64,000 nucleotides of DNA from Purpureocillium takamizusanense (Eukaryota > Ascomycota > Sordariomycetes > Hypocreales > Ophiocordycipitaceae), in assembly GCF_022605165.1 (NCBI RefSeq), contig NC_063073.1, forward strand, positions 1,240,001-1,304,000, in the 5' to 3' direction. Of this stretch, positions 46,214 through 59,445 are shown piece by piece. The notes below the pieces were generated by a model, which ran no database searches, had not been told where the DNA came from, and was given only the letters and a program-made list of their open reading frames with translations. Position 1 is the stretch's first letter. Every line of letters begins with the position of its first letter. The translations under genes and the position numbers were made by a program.

Positions 46214-48178
46214 CGTCAGTAGGTAGTAGTAGTACCATGTCGTTGCATGTCTCTCTCGGGAATGCGGATGCGGCTGCCGATGGGCTAGCAAAAGCTTGAA
46301 CCTGTCCATTCATTGTGCTTATTGCGCTCGTGCCAGTCATGTGGCAGGCCGCTCACCGTCAGTCTGGAGTGAAGGTAGTAGTAGATGGGAGTCTGGAGTG
46401 CGATCCCGTACCTACATCAGGGTGATAGTGTTGAAGTAGCTTCCTTTCATGGCCCAATCTTGCCTTCACGCTGTTGAGGGGGTAATAAAGGAAGACAGGG
46501 GACGCGGAAGTCAAGTTTGCACCAGCGTGCTGGAAAGCGAAGCCGTCAGCGACGGAGACCCTGTGGGCACAGTGCTACACTGACTTGTGCCTAGTCGCCG
46601 TGTAGAGGTACTTTGAAATTCTCACTAGAGTGTGTGATAGCCAGGTAGAGACACTCAGCGCCTCATGACTTGCGTGGCCTTCCAAGTTGGTTGCGCCGCC
46701 CTGTAACCTTGCGGGCGCCGCCCTGCTCGAGGACGCCGAAGCACGGCCCCCAGCGGTGTACCTCCGCGGTACAAAGTGAGACAGCGACCAAAGGACGACG
46801 CGTCTTCAGCTTGACACACAGACTGAGGTATTGCTCGAGTACACGCCAGTCATTGGGATGTGCGACGGGACGGATCCCTGTCGTCTGTCCGTCTTTGTCA
46901 GTCGCTTCGAATTCATCGTCTTCTGCCGGGGGATACCTTGAAGCTTCCGCCCCAGTCGTGCTTCTGGAACCAGAAGGACGGGCCAGTCCTTGCCTTCCAA
47001 GCCTCTCTCTCTCTCTTTCGCCTGCTCTCCGCACGCCGACGCTCGGTCGCCTCTCCCTTCCCTCCGTCCAGAGCAGCAGACAGGACAACGGACGGCTACA
47101 CAGCTCTCGTGCCGCGGAGACAGCCGTTCCCGTTGGTTTTCCCGTCTTGCCTCTGCGCCACTGCTGTCACCGCGAGAACAACATCACGTCGTTCGGCCGC
47201 CTCCGACCTCACTGCGCCGGGCAGCTCGCGCAGATCCGGGAGAGCGCCCAACGGAACCTCCGCTTGTGGCCCTGTCCTGCCTGCAGACTTCGCACGGACG
47301 AGCGTACGCCAAGCAGCGAGTGCGCATACAGTGCTCAGAGGCCAAAATTACGGTGCGCATGGCGGGTGGCCTGCGCTGCTGATGGCCAACATTACCTCAC
47401 ACCTCGCACATCACGCCTCGCGCGACGACATCATTCACCTCGATCCACCTCATCCGTCTGTCCCCCTTCCGACCTGGCCTGGCCTGGCGCAGCCCGGTCC
47501 CCGCCTTCCCTCCCGGCTGAGGACACGCCACGCCTGCCCGTCCGCCCCAGTCGCCTCCTCGCCCCAGGACGTTCTGGTCCCCCCCATCAGCGACCACACA
47601 CCCCAGGACAGCCCGACCTGTTGTGAGAAAAAACGGCCTCCACTACGCTGCACGCCCTGCGCTGCCCTGGCCATCGCAGCAGCGCTGAAGTGACGCCTGA
47701 GGTGGGTGTGCCACAGCAGCGCCAGCACCCGACGGCCACCTCTGTCATAAGGTTCCCTGCGCGCTAAATCGCCAGCGTCCAATCGCCCGGCGTCGCCTCC
47801 CCCCCCGGACTCCCCTGCTCAATCGCTCGACTTCCCACGTTTCCTTGGCCCCAGGGCTTTTGCAGCCAACAAGCACCCCAACACCAAAAGACCCCGTCCC
47901 TCCCGGCGTTGTCTTCTCAGGCACTCTTCGCATCCCACCTACACCTGCATCACGCTCCACGCAGTCTCGCACGGCCAGGCCTCAGTCGCTCACGTCCAGA
48001 CCGAAGCCAGCGACGTGCCGAGGCGATACGCACCGCACCGCACTGCAACGCGACGCCCAGGCGTTGGGCATCACGCTCGGGCTCTCTTCGCCGATCATCC
48101 CCAGACTGCATCCATGACGAGCCACCCACAATGACACTAGCCATCGACCTCCATTGCCAACATCAAACCCACTGAGCC

Positions 48179-50814
48179 ATGCAGCGCAACGACCCTCCCG
48201 CACCCACGGCCAAGACTCCGCCCGCCGGTGACGCTGCACAACCTGCCGCGCCGGCCACGGCGAGTACAATGACGGGTCAACAGACCGCCGCCTCGGGCGG
48301 CTCCAACCTGACGTCTGCATATGCGCCCGCGTCTGGCGCGCAGACCTCGAAGAACTCGTCAGCGGCCAACTCCAACTCCCAGTCTCCCATAGCCTCCCGA
48401 GACGGATCTCCCGCTCGAAACCCAAGAAGGAATTCGTCGACACAACGACTCAGCTCTCGCTCTCGAAATAATAGCCAGCACGACCCGAGCCCGTCGAGGC
48501 CTGCCAGGACGAGCATCCCCGAACCTACTACGTCAGCCCCGCGGGCGCTCTCGTCGTCCACAACACCAAGTTTACGCCCAGCAAGCAAGGAGCCGCAAAT
48601 ACAGGCTCCGACGCCACAGAAGCCGCCTATAGTGCAGGAGCTTAGAGATAATCCCAAGTGGCCCGTCTCACCGCGCATACGGTCACCGCCGCCGCAGCTG
48701 GCGAAGCCAAGTGCTGCTGCTACTCGACGAAGCGAGCAGGAACCACCGTCCATCAGCGTCCAGCGGCCAACTCCGTCGCCACACCCTTCTGATCCCCAAC
48801 TGCCGACCCCAGAAAGCGACACAGATGACTCGCACATGCAGTCGGGTATTCGGACTCCGGCTCGCGGCCCCTTGGAGACCGTCCAAGAGGTCAGCCAGAA
48901 TAACTCTCCTGCGCACCCCCGCGACAGCGCACTGGTGGAGCACATCAAGGAGAAGCTTAGCGGCGCCGACCCATACGCGGACGCTGCCTTGAGCGATACT
49001 GGTGCGATGCAGAAGACCAAGCCCAGTATCTCTGGCTCGCAGTCTGCGAGCGAGGTGGCCAAGAACGAGGCGAGGAGGCCGACCTCGGTTCCCCCTCCGC
49101 TCGTCTCACGACAGTCTAGCGCCCTGTCGACAAAGCAGTCGAAGTCATCGAAGCCCGAGGGCTCAACACAGAACATGACGGTGGAGACCGAGACCGTTCC
49201 CAGCGTACCCCAAATAGCGCTTACTACAAACCAAAAAATGGAAGGCGGCAACGGCACCCTCAAGGCGAAACCAAGTACGGAAACGATCAAACCGAAGAAA
49301 AAGGAGAAGAAGCCTACACGAAAGCAGCCGGCTGTTAGCTCGGCAACAGGTAAGGCGACTCGCATCTAGGAAAATTGAACTGTTTGCTGATGCGTGTTCT
49401 AGGCTCCAAGGCGGATATCTTCGAGGCCAAAATTGCCAGCGCCGTCGACGAGGCCAACACGTCTGATTCGGAAGAAACATTTGTGTATGACTCTAACCCG
49501 CCTGACACCGCCGAGCGATCAAACCGACGCTTTCATTCCCGGACACCCAGTGCAACGTCCATGGCAAGCCAAGCAGACCGCCAAAACCTCCGATCCATCT
49601 ACGGCGTCATGCAAGATGGGAGTCACAGTTCTAGCCACCCTCACGGACCGGTCCCGAAGAAGAGCATGAAGTTTGTCAACACTTTCAACGGCAATGCGAG
49701 CGATAGCTTGACCCCTGGTGAGGAGGACGGCAAGGGCACTGGGCGGAGCGCTGGCGGTTCTGCCAGAGGCACTGTCCGCCACCATCATCATATTGGTAGA
49801 TGGGGGCGTCAACCTGGCAACGGCCATGCTTCGCTGTTCGACAACGAGTCTCCGTTCCCCAATGCTGCCAAATCCAAGCTAGGCAGCACCACGTCCCGAA
49901 ACTCGTCTGGACCGCCCAGCCCTCGCAACTACCACTCTGCTCGCGGACACCTAAGCACTAAGCGGTCCAATATGCAAATGTCTTCGAGCTACGATTTGGA
50001 TGACACCACTGGTGCCGACGACGAACGAACACCTCTACTTGAGCAGGGCCGCTCTTACCGCGGCGGGCGGAATAGGCGTGGGCCACACAACCTGCGGCAA
50101 GCGGAATCGCAGACATATACGAGACGCTCCTCGTATCTGAACCGCTTTGCTGCCTGTCTTGTCCTGACCATGATGTTCCTCTTGGTCATCACTGGGGCAA
50201 TTGGATTCATGTTTGCGACGTCGCAACCTATGACGGGCATCGAGATAGTCTCCATCACGAACGTGGTGACTAGCCAGCAAGTGTTGATGTATGATCTCAC
50301 CGTCAAGGCACACAACCCCAATATCGTGGTCGTCACCATCGACCACGCGAACCTGGAGATTTTCGCCAAATCAGAACACGCTGGCACGGATTCGGAATGG
50401 AGGTCACACAACCCTAATGACTTTTACGCTCGAGACGATCCAATCAATGACCCGCCCAAAGATCCCGGCGAAGGCGATGACGGCGACTCTAGACCAAATG
50501 TTTTACTCGGTCGGATCACCGAGTTCGACAGTCCACTTACTTTTGAAGGCTCATTGTTCCATCAGGGCAGCTCGACGTCGAGCGCCGAGATGCAGCTGGC
50601 CAATCCCGGGAACGATACAGCAGGTGGCTCGGAGCGGTGGGAGCGTATCTACCAAAACGAATTTGACCTCATCATCAAGGGTGTGGTCAAATACAGCCTC
50701 CCCCTGAGCGCTCACATTCGTAGCGCCACCGTGTCGGGGCGAACCACTGTCAAGCCCAACTCAGCCAACGATCCCTCCCGCAAACCGAACAACACCCTTT
50801 CAGCATTCCCTTGA
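48179..50814 (+). CDS. VAC7: Vac7-like regulator of the PI(3,5)P2 kinase Fab1, 860 aa
   Basis: Exons are 48179-49349 and 49403-50814, with a 53-base intron (GTAAGG, branch GCTGATG, TCTAG), giving 860 residues. The first 600 or so residues are Ser/Pro/Thr-rich and disordered. One membrane segment lies at about 639-662 (FAACLVLTMMFLLVITGAIG). The region after it, with IEIVSITNVVTSQQVLMYDL and TVKAHNPNIVVVTIDHANLEIF, is the conserved lumenal Vac7 domain. Vac7 sits in the vacuole membrane in the Fab1-Vac14-Fig4 complex and stimulates PI(3,5)P2 synthesis, which controls vacuole size and stress response. An ATG further in (MTGQQ, codon 31) is a possible alternative start. The stop is followed by VAC7's 3' spacer facing DIM1. 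Confidence 0.9.
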
Positions 50815-51671
50815 CAGCATAATGCCCTCCACAGGCATTCTCTTCTCTTTTGTTTTTTCTGGCCCTGTGTTTCTTAAGCGGGCGTGCATGGCATCTGAGG
50901 AGTGCTGGCGTTGAAGGGCATCTCCAAAACACATCCTGCGGGAGAGGTGGAGATGCAACACTGTCGCGTTTTCTTTTGCTTCTTTTTGGGTTATAGACAG
51001 GACGGGGGCTCACCGAACCCGCCACGCCTCTGGAGCGAACCACCATGGTCTCAAAGCTCCAAAGCATCACGGGTGGTGTGCCACGCCGAAGCGGAGCAAA
51101 TCTGACGGTACAGACAAGAAAGCTGGCGAAACAAAGGGAAAATACAGCATACCAAGCGATAGAGGCGTCATAGCACCTTTTGCTTTTCTCAATAAAGTGG
51201 AGGTCTCGTTTGTTTTTATTCTGAGTGATGGTAGATGATGGCAACAGGGTGGTATAGTGGAGTGTGTGACAACTCTGGTCTGTATGTATTATTAGCGACC
51301 TGATGACTCCAAAAAGATGAGCAAGTTTACGGCCGCACGGGAGGCAAGATCTGGATGACCAACCAGACGGGTGATGGATGAGGTTGTGAGAATGAGGTCC
51401 TGGTAGGCAGACTAGATCAGTGAGTGAGTGGTGAAGAGAGAGTATGCCAGACACACGCGAAGCTGTTGTCTTTTGCAAGGCGATTCATGCCTCAAGATGA
51501 GGTCATAATAGGCTTTAACGAATTCAGTTCCAGAAATTGACGGCAATGTATATATATCCCATACTCTTTTGACTTTCAGACACGCCGAAACGCCGCACAC
51601 CTTGGACCAACCCCACGAGCCCCAAGAACATGGCATCTCTCGTCAAACACGCTCAAATAGTCGGGCGGCCG
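50815..51671. other. convergent spacer between VAC7 and DIM1
   Basis: Two 3' untranslated regions meet here. The minus-strand frame at 50750-51478 has no domain and is rejected. Nothing else stands out. Confidence 0.6.
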
Positions 51672-53241
<1,570 letters not shown>

Positions 53242-56040
53242 ATGTCCGGCCGACGCGATTTCTTGAGCCAGCCGGCTCCCGAGAACTACGTCGCGGGCCT
53301 TGGTCGCGGCGCCACGGGCTTCACAACGCGATCCGATCTTGGCCCAGCGCGTGACGGCCCTAGCGAGGACCAGATTAAGGAGGCGTTGGCCAAGCGTGCT
53401 GCGCAGCTGGGAATTGCGCAGGACGGAAAGGACGGCAAGAAGGGCAAAGACGACCAGGGCGACGACGACAACGACGAAGCCCGCTATCAGGACCCCGACA
53501 ACGAGGTCGGCTTGTTCGCCGGCGGCGTCTACGACAAGGACGACGAGGAGGCGGATCGCATCTGGGAATGGGTAGACGAGCGCATGGACCGGAGGAAGCG
53601 GCAGCGAGAAGAACGAGAGCAGGCCGAGCGCGAAGAGTTTGAGCGCAACAACCCCAAGATCCAGCAGCAGTTTTCCGACTTGAAAAGAGCGCTGGGCACG
53701 GTCACGGACGACGAGTGGGCCAGCCTGCCTGAGGTCGGAGATTTGACAGGAAAGAATCGAAGAAGCAAGCAGGCCCTGCGCCAGCGGTTCTACGCGGTGC
53801 CCGACAGCGTGCTCGCGGCGGCGCGAGACTCGACCGAGATGAGCACCACAGTCACCGACGACGGAACGGCGACGGGACGCGAAGGCAGCGACGGGACGAT
53901 GACCAACTTTGCGGAAATTGGCGCCGCCCGCGACAAGGTGCTCAAGTCGAGGCTCGAACAGGCGTCGCAGAGTGCCGGCACCGAGTCCTCGGTCGCTGGC
54001 AGCGCCTCGACCATCGACCCGCAGGGGTACATCACCAATCTGAACAAGATGCAGATGAATGGGCAAACGCAGGTCGGTGATATCAACCGTGTGCGAGAGC
54101 TGCTGCAGTCTGTCGTCAAGACGAACCCGAACAACGCCCTGGGATGGATAGCCGCCGCGCGGCTAGAAGAGCTCGCGAGCAAGATCGTTGCCGCGAGAAA
54201 GACGATCGACAAGGGCTGCGTGCAGTGCCCGAAGAGTGAGGACGCGTGGCTCGAAAACATCCGGCTGAATCACGAGTCGCCCAACGCGAAGATAATTGCT
54301 CGCAAGGCCATCGAGTCGAACCCTAGATCTGTTCGGCTTTGGGTCGAGGCGATGCGCCTGGAGAACATCCCCAGCAACAAGAAGCGCGTTATCCGCCAAG
54401 CGCTGGATCACCTTCCGGAGTCAGAGGCCCTGTGGAAGGAGGCCGTCAACCTGGAGGAAGACCCGGACGACGCGAGGCTCATGCTGGCCAAGGCTACAGA
54501 ACTCATTCCCCTGTCGGTCGATCTATGGCTGGCCCTGGCGCGATTGGAGACACCAGAGAACGCGCAAAAGGTGCTCAACAGGGCTCGCAAGGCCGTCCCG
54601 ACGTCGCACGAGATTTGGATCGCGGCCGCGCGGTTGCAGGAGCAGCTCGGCCAGGCGGACAAGGTCAATGTCATGAAGCGAGCGGTGCAGGTGCTAGCTA
54701 AGGAATCAGCCATGCCCACACGCGAGGAATGGATTGGCGAAGCCGAGAAGTGCGAGGAGGAGGGGGCAACGGCTACGTGCCAGAACATCATATTCGAGAC
54801 GCTGGGCTGGAAACTGGATGAAGACGACGACCGGAAAGACATATGGATGGAGGACGCGCGGGCCAGCATCAACAGGGGCAAGTATGCGACTGCTCGGGCC
54901 ATCTACGCATATGCCCTCCGAGTCTTTGTGCACAGCAAGACAATGTGGACGGCGGCGGCCGACCTGGAGAGGAACCACGGCACCAGGGACACGCTCTGGC
55001 AGCTGCTCGAAAAGGCTGTGGAGGCGTGCCCGCGCAGCGAGGATCTATGGATGATGCTTGCCAAGGAGAAGTGGCAAGCAGGCTCCGTGGACGGCGCCCG
55101 TCTGGTGCTCAAGCGCGCGTTCCAGCAGAACCCAGACAACGAGGACATTTGGCTCGCGGCCGTCAAGCTCGAGTCGGACAGCGGCAACGTCGACCAGGCG
55201 CGCAAGCTGCTGCAGATTGCGCGAGAGCAGGCGTCGACGGACCGCGTGTGGATGAAGAGCGTGGCCTTTGAGCGCGTGCATGGCAACCTGGACGCGGCGC
55301 TCGACATGGTGCTCACGGCGCTGCAGCGGTTCCCCGCGTCGCCGAAGCTGTGGATGCAAAAGGGCCAGATCTACGAGGCCCTGGACAGGCTCGGGCAGGC
55401 TCGGGACGCGTACGCGACGGGCGTCAAGGCGGTGCCCCGGTCGGTACCGCTGTGGCTTCTCTACTCGCGGCTCGAGGAGCGGGCGGGCCTGACGGTCAAG
55501 GCACGCTCGGTGCTGGACCGGGCGCGTCTCGCGGTGCCCAAGAGCGCGGAGCTGTGGTGCGAGTCGGTGCGGCTGGAGCGACGGGCCGGCAACCTCGCGC
55601 AGGCCAAGTCGATGATGGCGCGGGCGCAGCAGGAGGTGCCCAAGAGCGGGCTGCTGTGGGTGGAGCAGATCTGGCACCTGGAGCCGCGGACGCAGCGCAA
55701 GCCGCGCAGCCTTGAGGCCATCAAGAAGATCGACAACGACGCGCTGCTGTTTGTGGGTGTGGCGCGCATCTTCTGGGGCGACCGCAAGCTCGACAAGGCG
55801 CAAAACTGGTTCGAGAAGGCGCTGGTGCTGGACCCGGACTGCGGCGACAGCTGGGCCTGGTACTACCGCTTCCTGTGCCAGCACGGCACCGACGTGAAGC
55901 GCGAGGAGGTGGTGTCCAAGTGCGTCCAAAACGAGCCCAAGCACGGCGAGGCGTGGCAGGCCGTCGCCAAGGACCCAGCGAACGCGCTCAAGAGCACCGA
56001 GGAGGTGCTCAAGCTCGTTGCGGCGGGGCTGGAGCCGTGA
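53242..56040 (+). CDS. PRP6: pre-mRNA splicing factor Prp6 (U4/U6.U5 tri-snRNP), 932 aa
   Basis: A single-exon gene of 932 residues. The N-terminal PRP1 domain (about 10-160) begins SGRRDFLSQPAPENYVAGLG, with RADRIWEWVDERMDRR-like charged helix and FSDLKRALGTVTDDEW. From about residue 285 to the end there are some 18 HAT (half-TPR) repeats, marked by repeated W-x-x-A and ARxxLxxA patterns such as LGWIAAARLEE and SEDAWLENIRL. Prp6 bridges U5 and U4/U6 in the tri-snRNP and is needed for spliceosome assembly in the nucleus. Length matches family members of 900-940 residues. The acidic, Lys-rich stretch at about 60-85 is a linker. No intron is needed. Confidence 0.96.
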   Translation: MSGRRDFLSQPAPENYVAGLGRGATGFTTRSDLGPARDGPSEDQIKEALAKRAAQLGIAQDGKDGKKGKDDQGDDDNDEARYQDPDNEVGLFAGGVYDKDDEEADRIWEWVDERMDRRKRQREEREQAEREEFERNNPKIQQQFSDLKRALGTVTDDEWASLPEVGDLTGKNRRSKQALRQRFYAVPDSVLAAARDSTEMSTTVTDDGTATGREGSDGTMTNFAEIGAARDKVLKSRLEQASQSAGTESSVAGSASTIDPQGYITNLNKMQMNGQTQVGDINRVRELLQSVVKTNPNNALGWIAAARLEELASKIVAARKTIDKGCVQCPKSEDAWLENIRLNHESPNAKIIARKAIESNPRSVRLWVEAMRLENIPSNKKRVIRQALDHLPESEALWKEAVNLEEDPDDARLMLAKATELIPLSVDLWLALARLETPENAQKVLNRARKAVPTSHEIWIAAARLQEQLGQADKVNVMKRAVQVLAKESAMPTREEWIGEAEKCEEEGATATCQNIIFETLGWKLDEDDDRKDIWMEDARASINRGKYATARAIYAYALRVFVHSKTMWTAAADLERNHGTRDTLWQLLEKAVEACPRSEDLWMMLAKEKWQAGSVDGARLVLKRAFQQNPDNEDIWLAAVKLESDSGNVDQARKLLQIAREQASTDRVWMKSVAFERVHGNLDAALDMVLTALQRFPASPKLWMQKGQIYEALDRLGQARDAYATGVKAVPRSVPLWLLYSRLEERAGLTVKARSVLDRARLAVPKSAELWCESVRLERRAGNLAQAKSMMARAQQEVPKSGLLWVEQIWHLEPRTQRKPRSLEAIKKIDNDALLFVGVARIFWGDRKLDKAQNWFEKALVLDPDCGDSWAWYYRFLCQHGTDVKREEVVSKCVQNEPKHGEAWQAVAKDPANALKSTEEVLKLVAAGLEP

Positions 56041-56554
56041 ATGCCGCACGGACATATGGAACGGCAGAAACAACGGCTTGGGCAAAGGGACAGGTCGGGA
56101 GGGGGAACGGCGATGCCTGTTTTTGTAGTACAGCACTTATCACCATTCCGTAGACGTGGGGCCACTGGCAAGGAGTTGGGCTGGGATCGTTTCGTCGCGA
56201 CGCAGTGAGAGGGCAGAGCCCCTTTTGTCGCCAGCATCAGGTAGAAAGATTACTCAAGCGAACAAGAAGAAGCAGCATTATTCACCTATCCGCAGTACAC
56301 CGTAATAAGACCACAACACATACATACATCCCAGGCCGTCGCTTACATGCCGTCAGACATGTTTCGTCGGAGCGCCCACTGTTGCCCGTCTGACCTAGCC
56401 AAACTCCTGCCGTACACGTTCAATTATCAACAGACTCACACGCAACAACTGCCAGTGTGTTTTCCCCCCGGGAAGGGACGATGATGAGGTTGGCTCCGCT
56501 CGCTGGCCGGTCGGTCGGTCGGGAGGAGGAGCCAGCCAGCCAGCCATATTACAG
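56041..56554. other. convergent spacer after PRP6
   Basis: Two 3' untranslated regions meet here. No gene is seen. Confidence 0.6.
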
Positions 56555-57245
56555 TTACTTGCTGCCGCCGCCGAACCAGCTCGAGATGCCGCCCTTTGCC
56601 TTTGCGGCGCCCTCCTCGACCTTGTGGTCGAACTTGTCGACGGCCTTGAGGGCCTCCGCCTTGGCGTCCTTGGCGTACGCCTCGGTCTCGCTCTTGAGCT
56701 TGGACGCCTGCTTGTCGGCCTCGGCCCACTGTTGCGCGCGCGCAGAGAGCTCGTCAGTCTTTTCCGATTCCGATCGCGCGTGCTTCCTTACTCATGCCGT
56801 TTTCCCTTCGAATGCCCCCCACACTTTTGAAGAAGGGGGGAAAGTAGAGAAAACGGCGGTTGCAAGAGGAAAAGAGTGAGGAAGGGGGGGGGAGGAGGAG
56901 ACGCACAGCCTTGTCAATCTTCTCGCCGGCCTGGGCGCCGTAGCCCTTGAGCTGGCCTTCGGCGTTGGGGGAGCTGCCGGGGAGATGGGCCTTTACGTTG
57001 GCGGAGGCCTTGTGGACGTCACCTGTGCCAATACAATCACACCGGGTCAGTTTCAGTTCCGTCTTTTTCGGTTCACAGCGCACAGCGCACAAGGCACAGG
57101 GGCGGAGGGTAGGGGGAGGGGGGAAACACGCACTCTCAAACTTGTTCTCGGCGGCCTTTGCGTTGCCGCCGGCGCTATAGAGGTAGTAGCCGACGCCGCC
57201 GGCGGCACCGAGGCCGAGGATGAGGGGCATCCGCGACTTGGACAT
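56555..57245 (-). CDS. small LEA-like / calcofluor-hypersensitivity protein, 133 aa
   Basis: Exons on the minus strand are 57245-57134, 57022-56907 and 56728-56555, in phase, giving 133 residues. Donors are GTGCGT in both introns; acceptors are CACAG and AACAG. Residues about 5-25 form a hydrophobic, Gly-rich segment (MPLILGLGAAGGVGYYLYSA), probably a mitochondrial or other membrane anchor. The rest is a long amphipathic helix rich in Ala, Lys, Glu and Asp (SETEAYAKDAKAEALKAVDK), like LEA proteins. It ends in GISSWFGGGSK. Fungal relatives are annotated as calcofluor white hypersensitive proteins, a mutant-phenotype label. The biochemical role is unknown. Confidence is good for the exons and moderate for the name. 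Confidence 0.8.
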
Positions 57246-57342
57246 GGTGGGCGATACGATGCGGACGAGGTGAGCGGGTTTGCTTGGTTGCTTGCTTGGG
57301 CGGCGGGTGTGTTTGGATATCGCGAGTGGTGAGGAGAGCGGG

Positions 57343-57413
57343 CGGAGGAGAGAGGGGGGGGAAGGAAGAGAGGAGGAAGAAGAGGAGGAGGAGGAACAGG
57401 AGGAGGAGTAGGA
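57343..57413. repeat. GAGGA-rich purine tract
   Basis: A purine tract built of GAG, GGA and GAA units lies in the leader of the minus-strand LEA-like gene, where it reads as a polypyrimidine leader. Confidence 0.85.
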
Positions 57414-58964
57414 GATGGTGGTGAGGGTGAGGGTGGCGCGGAGCCGAAGCTTGAATCGGTAACTACCGGCTAACTGCAATGGCTGCCCTTTATGGGGAAC
57501 CGGGGGGCATGCTACGGGCGACGGCAGTCGGAGGACAGCTACGTAACTTTAGTAGTATGTACGTTAGGTTCTCGCACGTACTAAAACTAAAAGGAGCCCT
57601 CTCCTCCTACTGGGACAGCGGACGGCGCATTAAGCTGCTGCTCCCCGAATGGCAGGCTGCGAGGAGCGTGAATGGCACACTGATGCCTGGACGCGGGCGG
57701 CAGCAGCAGCAACAGCTTGCTTGGGTGGATGCGGCAGGCCTGATTCGTCGCGGTGGCCGGGGCCCTGGGGAGGTGGGCAATGACGTAGGTGTGCGAGTGC
57801 GTTGATGCTGTTGGAAAGTGGGTGGAATGAGTCTATGTGCCCAGAGACCAGCAGACCAGACCTGCTCGCTTTTGCACGACACAGCTGCTCAGAAATAGAG
57901 AGGAGAATGCCCTTTGCTTGGTGTGAAGAAAGTAGTCAACACCATGCACATTGTGTCTTTGTCTGCAAGAAAAGGCATTCGCGTCTACAAACGACGCAGC
58001 GCGCAACTGCCGCCGTGTAAGTGACAATTCGGCGACCGCACGGAGGAAGTCTGAAAGAGCAATCGCGGATCAGAAGCTCCCCCCTCTTCCGCCCCCCAAC
58101 AATGGAACGGCGATCGGCTGTGATCGTACAGCACAGTGGGTGGGCCCCCCGCTGGAGCTCCACTGCCCAGCTGGCCCCCCGGTCTGCAGCGGGTAGCGTT
58201 CCGCTCGCAGTGGAGGCTTGGTACCTCCATCCTCAGCGCTCCGCTGTGCCCGTCTCCAGGGCGGGCGGGCAAGGCGGGCTGGGCTGTCTGCAGCTGCCCG
58301 GGCTCTTGGGAGGTTGCGCTGCCTGCTAGGCGCTGGTAGGAGACGATGAGTGCTCACGTCACCTGATGAGCCGGCTACTAATCTAACACTGCGCAGACCC
58401 TTTCATCCTCCTTGCACGCCAAAGGTGGCTTGGGTGGCCTGCTAGCCAGCGGCCGATCATTAATTTGGCGGCCCGAGCTCCGACGGTCAAGCCAAAAGCT
58501 GAACGCCCTTGTACGGGCGAGGCGCAAATTGAGCAGCGACTACGGACGTACCAGGCTCGCAGCGCCCGCTAATAATTACATCATCGACAAAGCATCCTGC
58601 AAACCGTTTTGTTGCTGGGCCTGCTTGTGAGGATGCAGTGTCACGCCCTCGCGTCCCGGCCGTCCCAATTCACCGGTTTCTTGTTCTACGAAGTGTGTGT
58701 ACGAAGTACGTAGGTAAACACACGTACCCACGCTCTCCATAAAGCTGAGCCAAGCACGCCCGGCATCGCGAGCCGTCGCCGCACTAGAGGACGCGACGGC
58801 TCCCTCATAGCTGAGATCGGCAGCGAGAGTTTGCATCTCTTGTCTTTGAACATTATTGCATTCCCCTGTTCCGTCCCTAAGGTCCACCGCCGTGCTGCTC
58901 TCGCCGACAATTTCTCATGATCGTTCCTGGCAAGACCCATTGTGAGTGAGTGTGGCTCAGCATT

Positions 58965-58984
58965 GCCTGCCTGCCTGCCTGCCT
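58965..58984. repeat. (CCTG)n microsatellite
   Basis: Nearly five copies of CCTG in a non-coding stretch upstream of the dysferlin-domain gene. Confidence 0.9.
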
Positions 58985-59445
58985 CAGAAGTACCCAAGCA
59001 CCTCAGCCCACCCGCCGCTTTCAGCAACCGCATCGTCGCTTCCCCTGGCCCCCGTGCGTGTCTCGGCCCTGAAGTGCATCGAGGTGCCCGCCTGCTTGCC
59101 TCGAAAGGGATCGTTTGCCTCCACCAATTTCATTTTCCCACCGTCCCCAAAATCCTGCTTGGTTGAGCGCCTCCTTTGGTCGCCCGCCTGCCAGCCTCAT
59201 CTTTCTTGTTGGCCATCTTTCTTTGCGTGTGCAGGCGCTGCTGTCCTTTTCTTTGTTTCTCTCTCTTCCTCGACTGCACATCCTAGACGCCAATCATCCG
59301 ATAGCTGTTTCATGTCACGCCCGCGGTCTCCTGCGGGGCGCCAGGCCACGTCCTCGACCAGCAGCAGCAGCAGCAACAGCCGCAGGAGTAGCCACAACAT
59401 CGGCGATCCGGCGACGGCCATGTGCATGCCTCCCCCGCACCGGCC

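Larger units (their letters stand above)
42154..48178. other. 6 kb gene-free stretch
   Basis: This is the largest gap in the window. The longest frames (42937-43827 minus, 44121-44885 plus, 46670-47626 plus) overlap others on both strands and have skewed Arg/Pro/Ser composition without any domain. The stretch holds motif copies at 42500-42508, 46198-46213 and 46770-46778, a run of 17 G at 44736-44752, and a small threefold repeat at 44857-44916. The last 400 bases, pyrimidine-rich on the plus strand, are the probable VAC7 leader. A non-coding RNA cannot be excluded. Confidence 0.5.
57246..59445. other. gene-free stretch between the LEA-like and dysferlin-domain genes
   Basis: The start of the stretch is purine-rich on the plus strand (57343-57413), a pyrimidine-rich leader for the minus-strand gene. 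Motif copies at 58687-58695 and 58700-58708 and a (CCTG)n microsatellite at 58965-58984 follow. A frame at 58946-59452 runs into the next gene in another frame and is probably leader sequence. No gene is called. Confidence 0.55.

Noticed and set aside
46670..47693. Overlapping 318- and 277-codon frames upstream of VAC7
   Set aside because: Two long frames overlap in the same DNA, both rich in Pro, Ser and Arg, as expected from pyrimidine-rich leader or spacer sequence. Neither has a recognisable domain.
48277..49365. 362-codon minus-strand frame opposite VAC7 exon 1
   Set aside because: It mirrors a Ser/Pro-rich coding exon. Its Cys/Gly/Ser composition is what the complement of such codons gives.
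55045..56136. 363-codon minus-strand frame opposite PRP6
   Set aside because: It is an antisense shadow of the HAT repeats, rich in Arg, Leu and His, without any known domain.
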